Source of the DNA: Pelosinus sp. UFO1
GTDB lineage: Bacteria; Bacillota; Negativicutes; DSM-13327
Reading direction: 5' to 3'
NCBI RefSeq assembly: GCF_000725345.1
Contig: NZ_CP008852.1
Location: forward strand, 4,332,001 to 4,396,000
DNA: 64,000 nucleotides
Within the stretch, counting starts at the first letter, position 1; each line of letters begins with the position of its first letter. Below, piece after piece: positions 57,786 to 64,000 of this stretch. The notes below the pieces were generated by a model. It did no database searches. It saw nothing but the letters and a program-made list of their open reading frames with translations, and was not told the DNA's origin. A program made the position numbers and the translations under genes.

Positions 57786-58886
57786 TTAATAAAATTGCAC
57801 TTCCTTTAAATAATTATTTATTACAATCTGCCTATCAAATTCATTCTCAACCTTTTTCCTACCATCCAACCCCATCCGCTTTTTAGCTTCATAATCTAGC
57901 TTTAAAAACTTTTCAACTTTATTAATTAAGTTTTGTGCATCTCTAGTTTCAAATAAATATCCAGTTACTTCATCGTCAATAACATCTTTAGACCCATTGA
58001 TCTTTGTAGCAATACAAATTCTACCCATAGCTGCAGATTCTAAAAGCACATTAGGTACTCCCTCACCGCCATGAGACGGTAATATCGTGCAGTGGCATTT
58101 TTGAATCCACGGCTTGATATTTTTCTGAAATCCTATATAATTCACGACACCTTGCTCATGGTAAGTATCAAGTATTTCTTTGTATCTACCCTCTTCAACA
58201 AATCCCGCGATGTAGAAGTTAGTTTGTGGATACTTTTCTTTAATTGTCTTTGCACATTCAAGATACTGGTCAATGCCTTTAAGCTTCATTACTCTACCAA
58301 CAAAAATGAAATTTACTTCGTCGTCAGGAGGTAGTTCACATACAGTATACTGTTCCAAGTTGACTCCGGAACCAGGAAGCACTTTATAATTATTACCAAT
58401 CATCTTGTTCTGCACAAAATAGTCTTTATCACCACTATTCTGGAAAAACACTTTGTAGGACTTCTTAACTGAAATCTTGTACAGCATCTTTGCTATTGTA
58501 CTAACAACATTCTTCTTCAAAAAGGTTGCACCCGTTCCAGTAATGTTGCTAACTTGAATATTCTTAGTTAGGTTAGAGGCGATGCAACCATATATATTCG
58601 GCTTAATAGTATATGAAAAAATAATATCCGGCTTTAGCTCTTGCATAATTTTGATATAAGTGCAAAGCAAGCTACAATCCTTGAAAGGATTAATTCCTCT
58701 GCGATCAACAGGTGTTTCTATTATTTTGCATCCCATCTCACTGAAGAATCCGTTTTCATCAGATTTAGGCATTGAGATATATACATCATTGCCATCTTCT
58801 ACTAACTTTTTGATAAGTTCTTTTCTAAAGGAATATAAAGTTATAAAATGATTTGATAAAATCAATATTTTCTTATTCATCATCAT
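57786..58886 (-). CDS. Glycosyltransferase, GT4 family (PglA-like)
   Basis: At 366 residues, with ILSNHFITLYSFRKELIKKL, ISNITGTGATFLKK, FIFVGRVMKLKGIDQYLECA and SHGGEGVPNVLLESAAMGR, it is close in plan to PglA and other enzymes that put the second sugar on the undecaprenyl-linked first one. It is next to the SDR and the PglC-like transferase, which is the same order as in many pgl/wb clusters. Likely adds the second residue to a QuiNAc- or FucNAc-type first sugar. Confidence 0.88.
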   Translation of the reverse strand: MMMNKKILILSNHFITLYSFRKELIKKLVEDGNDVYISMPKSDENGFFSEMGCKIIETPVDRRGINPFKDCSLLCTYIKIMQELKPDIIFSYTIKPNIYGCIASNLTKNIQVSNITGTGATFLKKNVVSTIAKMLYKISVKKSYKVFFQNSGDKDYFVQNKMIGNNYKVLPGSGVNLEQYTVCELPPDDEVNFIFVGRVMKLKGIDQYLECAKTIKEKYPQTNFYIAGFVEEGRYKEILDTYHEQGVVNYIGFQKNIKPWIQKCHCTILPSHGGEGVPNVLLESAAMGRICIATKINGSKDVIDDEVTGYLFETRDAQNLINKVEKFLKLDYEAKKRMGLDGRKKVENEFDRQIVINNYLKEVQFY

Positions 58887-58901
58887 GTACTTCCTTTTAC
58901 A

Positions 58902-59795
58902 CTATCGATTCTGCAATTTTAAGTACTCCTTAACTTCTATTTCTATTCCATCCTCGAAGGACATTGGTTTATAATTAAAATCTTTCATTGCTTCCTCATG
59001 CGAGAAACATCGATCCTCACTCATTCTTTGAACTCTTTCTATATAATCAACTTTACCGAATGTAATACCCTTCATGCATCTTGCCAAGAAAACGCCTACT
59101 TTTGAAGGAACACTAATAAAAATTGTCTCTTTGCCTAAATTAATGTTTATCAATTTGAAAGCCTCAAGCATTGTAATCGGTTTCTCACCAGATAGAATAT
59201 ATTCTTCTTTTGCCTTCTCGATGGGTAACGTAAGTACGCTATAATAAGCCTTACCTAGGTTTCTAGCATTAACCGGCTGAATTAAGCCATTTCCATGGTC
59301 AATTACTGGAAACATTCTCAATTTATCTAACATCTTAATAAATTTACTAATGTTGTGATCACATAAATCACCATATATCATCGTAGGACGCAGGATCGTA
59401 ATTTTCACCTGCTGGTTTTTCGCAATATCCTGCAAATTCTTCTCGATTATTTTATACTCACCAGATGCCGCCTTAAATTTTGAATAAATCCCCGTGGTAT
59501 GCACGAGGATTGCTCTTGGTACATTGTTTTTGATTGCAGCCTCAACGATATGGAGGGAATATCGTATACTAGGAATGTGTAGGACAGTAGTAACATCCTT
59601 TAAACAAGTATCTAGGAATTTAGTATCATTTAAGTCTCCGACAACCATCTCTATTTTTAACCCGCTATTCTCAATCATCTTTTTGTCTGAATTTGCTCTA
59701 ACTACACAACGGATAGTATCCTCATACTTATGGTCAATCAACTCTTGCAAAAAATATCTTCCTGTATGGCCTGTTATCCCTGTAACTAATAACAT
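58902..59795 (-). CDS. NAD-dependent SDR, likely keto-sugar reductase
   Basis: A 297-residue extended SDR: LLVTGITGHTGRYFLQELI (NAD loop), VHTTGIYSKFKAASGEYKIIE, ILRPTMIYGDLCDHNISKF. The YxxxK pair would be in GEYKIIEK. It lies between the dehydratase/initiating transferase genes and a glycosyltransferase gene. In similar loci an SDR at this place reduces the 4-keto product of the membrane dehydratase to UDP-QuiNAc or UDP-FucNAc (WreQ/WbpV type). This role is inferred from position. Confidence 0.8.
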   Translation of the reverse strand: MLLVTGITGHTGRYFLQELIDHKYEDTIRCVVRANSDKKMIENSGLKIEMVVGDLNDTKFLDTCLKDVTTVLHIPSIRYSLHIVEAAIKNNVPRAILVHTTGIYSKFKAASGEYKIIEKNLQDIAKNQQVKITILRPTMIYGDLCDHNISKFIKMLDKLRMFPVIDHGNGLIQPVNARNLGKAYYSVLTLPIEKAKEEYILSGEKPITMLEAFKLININLGKETIFISVPSKVGVFLARCMKGITFGKVDYIERVQRMSEDRCFSHEEAMKDFNYKPMSFEDGIEIEVKEYLKLQNR

Positions 59796-59810
59796 AAGAA
59801 TCCCCCAGCC

Positions 59811-60431
59811 CTATTTATTATAATTTGAATTTGTATTAGGTTGCCTGCTTCCCTCCCTAACTCCCTCACTTCTAAGCACATAAAACATCGTCTTTAGGAA
59901 TACTTTAACATCAAAAAGAAAGCTCATTTTATCAGCGTATTCCACATCAAACCCAACCTTAATATTAATCGGCAATTCATCCCTACCATTAATCTGCGCC
60001 CAACCAGTCAAACCTGGATAGAAATTATTAACTCCATATTTATCTCTTTCTTCAATCAAATCATATTGATTCCATAAAGCTGGCCTTGGTCCAATGATGC
60101 TCATTTCACCTTTTAATATGTTGATAATTTGTGGCAACTCATCTAAGCTTGTCTTTCTCAAAAAACCACCTATCTTAGTTATGAACATATCAGGATTTTG
60201 TAGCATATGAGTAGGCATATCCTTAGGAGTATCTGTCCTCATGGTTCTAAATTTCAATATGTAGAATTCTTGTTTATTCTTGCCTATCCGTTTTTGCTTA
60301 AAAAACACTGGTCCCTTTGTACCTAGTTTAATTAAGATTGCAATAAGCAAAAAAAGTGGCCAAAGTATACAAATCCCTATGAGAGATAATATTAAATCCA
60401 ATATACGTTTGATTACTGGGTAAAGTTTCAC
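59811..60431 (-). CDS. Initiating phosphoglycosyl transferase (PglC/WcaJ-type sugar transferase)
   Basis: A monotopic membrane enzyme of 206 residues that moves a sugar phosphate from UDP-sugar to undecaprenyl phosphate. One N-terminal re-entrant helix (LDLILSLIGICILWPLFLLI), then KRIGKNKQEFYILKFRTM, LRKTSLDELPQIINILKG with the Asp-Glu dyad, and GPRPALWNQY, all diagnostic. GTG start after GAGGTG. It makes the first committed step of the repeat unit. Confidence 0.94.
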   Translation of the reverse strand: MKLYPVIKRILDLILSLIGICILWPLFLLIAILIKLGTKGPVFFKQKRIGKNKQEFYILKFRTMRTDTPKDMPTHMLQNPDMFITKIGGFLRKTSLDELPQIINILKGEMSIIGPRPALWNQYDLIEERDKYGVNNFYPGLTGWAQINGRDELPINIKVGFDVEYADKMSFLFDVKVFLKTMFYVLRSEGVREGSRQPNTNSNYNK

Positions 60432-60474
60432 AAAAACACCTCTAATTAAATCATGTAAGAAGGCTCATTATCCC

Positions 60475-62376
60475 TCAGCTCAAATCGGGTACCGTTTGAA
60501 TATGCACTATATGATCCACCGGATGATTCTTAACACTAATCTTCTCGTCTATGTAACAGTTCTTTTCTTTAGGATTTTGGTAAGTTGGTAATAATGTTTT
60601 AAGTGCCTCAATTACCTCATCTGAGTGCTTAATTGATTCCAAATTTACAAGCCCTTGATACAGTTTCTTCTCATCTACTACCTTTAGATTTGCTACAAAA
60701 ATCTTTTGATGTTTAGTTGAAGCAGTACCTTCTTCTGCTGTCAAAAGTTCTTCGAATAGTTTTTCCCCTGGTCTTAATCCACTAAATTTTATTTTTATAT
60801 CCTCATGTGGCACAAGTCCCGAAAGTTCAATTAAATCACAGGCCATATCTATTATTTTGACTGGTTCCCCCATATCAAGGACAAAAACCTCGCCACCTTT
60901 GGCAATAGCTCCTGCTTGAAGAACTAGCTGAGAGGCTTCGGGAATTGTCATAAAATAACGTTGCATATCAGGATGAGTAATAGTGATGGGACCACCCTTA
61001 GCTATTTGTTTTTTGAATAAGGGTATCACACTACCACGACTACCAAGAACATTGCCAAATCGTACAGCAACGAATTTGGTATTACTTCTTTTACTTAGAT
61101 TTTGAATAATAAGTTCTGCTACACGTTTCGTCGCTCCCATAACACTAGTGGGATTGACTGCCTTATCTGTTGAAATCATAACAAAGGCTTCCGCCCCAAA
61201 TTCATCTGCTGCTTCCGCGACAGTTTTTGTGCCAAATATATTATTACGTACAGCCTCCATAGGCTGAGATTCCATTAGTGGTACATGTTTGTGAGCTGCT
61301 GCATGGAACACAACTTGAGGTTTTACTTGGGAAAAGATAGAGTGAATTCGTTCTTTATCGCGAACATCGGCAATTATTGGTTCTATGTCAAGTTTACTGA
61401 ACTTTTCTCGTAGTTCACTATTAATCTCATAGATACTATTTTCACCTTTTCCTAATAAAGTTAGAGAACTTGGTGATATTTTAGCTATTTGGCGACAAAG
61501 TTCAGAACCGATAGACCCACCTGCACCAGTAACTAATACTCGTTTACCTTTTAGATAACCTGCAATTTGTTCCACGTCCAATTTAACAGGATCTCTTCCT
61601 AATAAGTCTTCTACTTCTACATTCCTTAATTGTTGAATGGTAACATCGCCATCAATAAGCTCATACATACCAGGCAAAATCTTCAGTATGCATTTAGTTT
61701 GTTTGCATTCATGGATAATTTCCCGAATAGCACCACCACCAGCTGATGGCATGGCAATAATAATTTCATCGATTTGCTTTTCTATGACGATGTTTTTTAT
61801 ATTATATCTGTTTCCTAGTACTGCAGCACCAAACAATTGCTGTTTATTCTTGTATTGGTCATCATCAATAAATCCAATAAGCCTTTTCGTATCATAATAA
61901 CGGTGATTTATTTCCCTTGCTATCATTGCCCCAGCATCACCAGCACCAATAATTAAAACCTTAGCTGACTGCTTTGTACGCTTTTGCCGCAGGTAATGCA
62001 TAATCCGAACAACTAGCCGACTGAGGCCAATAAAGCCAATATTAAAAAACCAACTCAAAATATGTACACTTCTTGGTAGCTTTGAACCCGTCGTATACAT
62101 ATAGGCAAACAGAATTAGGGAACTAACAGTCACTGCGCTACAGATGGTTAATAACTCGTTAATACTAGCATAACGCCACAAACGGTTGTATAGACCTAAA
62201 GCATAAAATGTGCTTAATCTGACTATGATAATTGCTGGCATATAGTTCAATAGCATACTATAGTAATGAAAGTCTACGTTTCCCTCAAAACGAATGATCA
62301 AAGCTATAAAGGGTACTGTTGCAACTATGATCATATCGATTATTAATAATGCAATTGAAATTAATTTACGCCGCAT
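60475..62376 (-). CDS. Membrane nucleotide-sugar 4,6-dehydratase (CapD/PglF/WbpM type)
   Basis: 633 residues. The first 130 form four or five transmembrane helices (LISIALLIIDMIIVATVPFI and on). A CoA-binding-like domain (VLIIGAGDAGAMIARE) comes next, and the C-terminal SDR starts at about 275: KRVLVTGAGGSIGSELCRQI, FHAAAHKHVPLMESQPMEA, MISTDKAVNPTSVMGATKRV. It converts UDP-GlcNAc to the 4-keto-6-deoxy sugar for QuiNAc-, FucNAc- or bacillosamine-type residues. It follows the kinase gene in the operon and precedes the PglC-like gene. Confidence 0.95.
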   Translation of the reverse strand: MRRKLISIALLIIDMIIVATVPFIALIIRFEGNVDFHYYSMLLNYMPAIIIVRLSTFYALGLYNRLWRYASINELLTICSAVTVSSLILFAYMYTTGSKLPRSVHILSWFFNIGFIGLSRLVVRIMHYLRQKRTKQSAKVLIIGAGDAGAMIAREINHRYYDTKRLIGFIDDDQYKNKQQLFGAAVLGNRYNIKNIVIEKQIDEIIIAMPSAGGGAIREIIHECKQTKCILKILPGMYELIDGDVTIQQLRNVEVEDLLGRDPVKLDVEQIAGYLKGKRVLVTGAGGSIGSELCRQIAKISPSSLTLLGKGENSIYEINSELREKFSKLDIEPIIADVRDKERIHSIFSQVKPQVVFHAAAHKHVPLMESQPMEAVRNNIFGTKTVAEAADEFGAEAFVMISTDKAVNPTSVMGATKRVAELIIQNLSKRSNTKFVAVRFGNVLGSRGSVIPLFKKQIAKGGPITITHPDMQRYFMTIPEASQLVLQAGAIAKGGEVFVLDMGEPVKIIDMACDLIELSGLVPHEDIKIKFSGLRPGEKLFEELLTAEEGTASTKHQKIFVANLKVVDEKKLYQGLVNLESIKHSDEVIEALKTLLPTYQNPKEKNCYIDEKISVKNHPVDHIVHIQTVPDLS

Positions 62377-62400
62377 TTTCTACACTCCATTTTTTACTTT

Positions 62401-62470
62401 GTAGTTTTTATATCATTGCCACAATAGCAGTAGTAATAAACATGTTTTCCCAATTTATAGTGAATTAGAA
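62401..62470 (-). pseudogene. Degenerate copy of the BY-kinase 3' end
   Basis: In one minus-strand frame these bases read CAT GTT TAT TAC TAC TGC TAT TGT GGC AAT GAT as HVYYYCYCGND, near to HAYYYYYYGSD at the end of the kinase at 62571. The 35 bases before it (AAT..ATT GGG AAA) also line up with the codons for NRVEIEEE with a 2-nt gap. It lies past the kinase stop codon, so it looks like a decayed tandem remnant of the kinase tail. Confidence 0.5.
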
Positions 62471-62570
62471 CCAATAATTATAGGACTCGTCAAAGGGAAA
62501 ACAAAATAAACATGTATATTATATAAACTAAGGCGATTGTGGCAAGATAAAGGTACCGTTATATCTCGCT

Positions 62571-63263
62571 TTATTTCGCGATCTTCTTACTGTCGCTACC
62601 ATAATAATAATAGTAATAAGCATGTTCTTCTTCAATCTCTACCCGATTCAAGATAACTCCCAGTAAATGTCCGTTAGCTTTTACCAGTAAATCTTTCGCT
62701 TTTTGTGCCATTTCAGGACGAACGAAGCCTGAATTAATGACCAAGGTAACCCCATCGACTCTCGATGCCAATACAGATGCATCCGTAACAGCAATCACTG
62801 GTGGAGCATCAATAATAACATAATCTGCCTGGTTTTTAAGATAATCAATTAACTCCAACATTTTAATAGAACCTAGCAACTCAGATGGATTCGGCGGAAT
62901 AGGTCCGCTTGACAGAAGTCTCAGATTTTCCACCTGCGTATCTTGGATATAAGTATCTGCCATAACTTCCTCTACCAATATATTGGTTAGTCCACGATTT
63001 TTCTTGCCAAAAATCTTATGTTGTACAGGTTTTCTTAAGTCACAATCAACAAGAATGACTTGTTTTCCCGACTGCGCCAAGGCTACGGCTGTATTGGCGG
63101 TGGTAGTTGACTTTCCTTCTCCGGGACCTGTGCTGGTAAACATAATGGACTTTAATTCACCATCCGTTTTCGAAAACTGGATATTGGTTCTCAGTGTCCG
63201 ATATGCCTCGGCAACGGGAGATTTTGCATCTTCGTGTACAATCAGTTTACGTGTCGTAGTCAT
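62571..63263 (-). CDS. Bacterial tyrosine kinase (CpsD/CapB/Wze type)
   Basis: A 230-residue cytoplasmic BY-kinase that controls polysaccharide length and export with the Wzz-like partner. Walker A GPGEGKSTTTANTAVAL, Walker A' VILVDCDLRKP, Walker B YVIIDAPPV; the C-terminal tail has a run of six tyrosines (HAYYYYYYGSDSKK), the autophosphorylation cluster. The ATG follows GGAGGAG and overlaps the end of the Wzz-like gene. Separate kinase and activator genes are typical of Firmicutes. Confidence 0.94.
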   Translation of the reverse strand: MTTTRKLIVHEDAKSPVAEAYRTLRTNIQFSKTDGELKSIMFTSTGPGEGKSTTTANTAVALAQSGKQVILVDCDLRKPVQHKIFGKKNRGLTNILVEEVMADTYIQDTQVENLRLLSSGPIPPNPSELLGSIKMLELIDYLKNQADYVIIDAPPVIAVTDASVLASRVDGVTLVINSGFVRPEMAQKAKDLLVKANGHLLGVILNRVEIEEEHAYYYYYYGSDSKKIAK

Positions 63264-64000
63264 CTTTCTCCTCCCACTTTGCTATTAGCCCCCGCTATTT
63301 GTTTTATTTTTGACCATATTCCTATTTTTTCCTCAATCGTTACTTTACTATTGAAATCTGGAATGCTTCCTAAAACAGGAAGGTCAAGGTACTGTTCAAC
63401 ATCATCCGCAGTTCTTACCGTTTTATTCATGTACTCTAAGAGGAAAGCAAGCCCTGTTCCAATAAATAGGCCCAAAATAGCAGCAATAATTACATTTAGT
63501 GTTTTCTTAGGACTTATTGGCTTTTCTGGAGAATCTGCTTTATCAATAACCTGCACATCCGTCGGTTCCATGACTTCACTAATTCGAGCTTCTTCATGAC
63601 GTTTGGCGAGCATTATGTAAATTTCTTGATTGACAGCCGCATCTCGCATCACTTTCGCCAAGCCTAGTTCCTTTCCTGGAAGCTTACTTAACTCTTGTTC
63701 ACTACTGTTAATGATACCTTTTATCGCTTGGCTTTGTGCTGAACGAGCTGCAATTTCAGCTTCTGATTCAATTTGAATCTGTAGCAAACCTTGATGAATC
63801 GGATTCATAGATGCTGCATCTTTACTTATGACACGGGAGATTTCACTACTTAACCGCCCGTTGGTCTCCGTAATTGCTGCACGCGTTGCAATCACTTCTG
63901 GATGCTTTTCTGTATACCTAGAAGATAAACTTACTAACTTCACTTCTAGTTCTGCTAAATTCAATTTGTATTGCTGAATTAGAGGACTATCAGCAACAAA
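63260..64000 (-). CDS. Wzz/CapA-type chain-length and kinase activator protein, C-terminal part (cut by window edge)
   Basis: The reading frame remains open to position 64000, so the N-terminus with the first transmembrane helix is outside. Visible are an extended coiled coil (LAELEVKLVSLSSRYTEKHPEV and EAEIAARSAQSQAIKGIINS), then VIDKADSPEKPISPKKTLNV, which is the proline-rich motif before the second transmembrane helix (VIIAAILGLFIGTGLAFLLEY), and a short cytoplasmic tail (VRTADDVEQYLDLPVLGSIP) that would activate the kinase. This is the standard polysaccharide co-polymerase plan. Confidence 0.92.
   Translation of the reverse strand, partial: FVADSPLIQQYKLNLAELEVKLVSLSSRYTEKHPEVIATRAAITETNGRLSSEISRVISKDAASMNPIHQGLLQIQIESEAEIAARSAQSQAIKGIINSSEQELSKLPGKELGLAKVMRDAAVNQEIYIMLAKRHEEARISEVMEPTDVQVIDKADSPEKPISPKKTLNVIIAAILGLFIGTGLAFLLEYMNKTVRTADDVEQYLDLPVLGSIPDFNSKVTIEEKIGIWSKIKQIAGANSKVGGER

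Overview
The window looks like chromosomal DNA of a motile, probably spore-forming, low-GC Firmicute. The best guess is the Negativicutes (Sporomusaceae, Pelosinus-like), which is inference from gene content and not a database match. Supporting signs are strong purine-rich ribosome binding sites with several TTG/GTG starts, a FliW-CsrA-flagellin module, a YvrJ/DUF2922/DUF1659/sigma-factor cluster, a CIRCE-independent gram-positive type LexA box, and a Wzx/Wzy-type envelope polysaccharide locus with a BY-kinase. Almost all genes are on the minus strand.

1-1931: the start of one amino-acid ABC binding protein (cut by the window edge), a complete paralogue, a zinc-ribbon protein, and directly upstream of it a roughly 240-nt structured RNA with its own sigma-A promoter.

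1932-25140: a late flagellar and flagellin-glycosylation island read right to left. It runs yvyF, flgM, two flgN-like genes, flgK, flgL, a DUF6470 gene, fliW, csrA, flagellin, flaG, fliD, a small HTH gene, a Maf-type nonulosonate transferase, fliS and a fliT-like gene. A sps/leg-like nonulosonic-acid pathway follows: dehydratase, nucleotidyltransferase, radical SAM enzyme, aminotransferase, acetyltransferase, NeuB-like synthase, cytidylyltransferase, PseG-like protein, WbqC-like protein, PIG-L deacetylase and a TPR-glycosyltransferase. The pathway makes an activated nine-carbon sugar, Maf puts it on flagellin, and FliW/CsrA match flagellin translation to secretion.

25366-41000: housekeeping and accessory genes. 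These are a short HD-GYP protein, ComF, RecD2, a TSCPD protein, the sigma/DUF1659/DUF2922/YvrJ set, an ABC-F ATPase, an encapsulin operon (small zinc ribbon, EncFtn-like cargo, shell), a LexA-boxed gene that weakly resembles ComK, a NarL-type regulator, and Pgi, GalU and phosphomannomutase for sugar-nucleotide supply. Seven long inverted repeats of one family sit between these genes and the left end.

41000-64000: two divergent XRE regulators, then the envelope polysaccharide locus: Wzz and BY-kinase at the right edge, a CapD/PglF dehydratase, PglC-like initiating transferase, SDR, glycosyltransferases, Wzy, Wzx, CapE-CapF-CapG (UDP-L-FucNAc), Ugd, UDP-glucuronate epimerase and ManC. IS3 and group II intron debris and other unassigned DNA flank a very AT-rich wzy/glycosyltransferase block, which suggests that block was exchanged. 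The most unusual items are the structured RNA at 1613-1854, the encapsulin operon with its extra 54-residue zinc ribbon, the LexA-boxed gene at 34998, and the sigma-factor cluster with a palindrome over its ribosome binding site.
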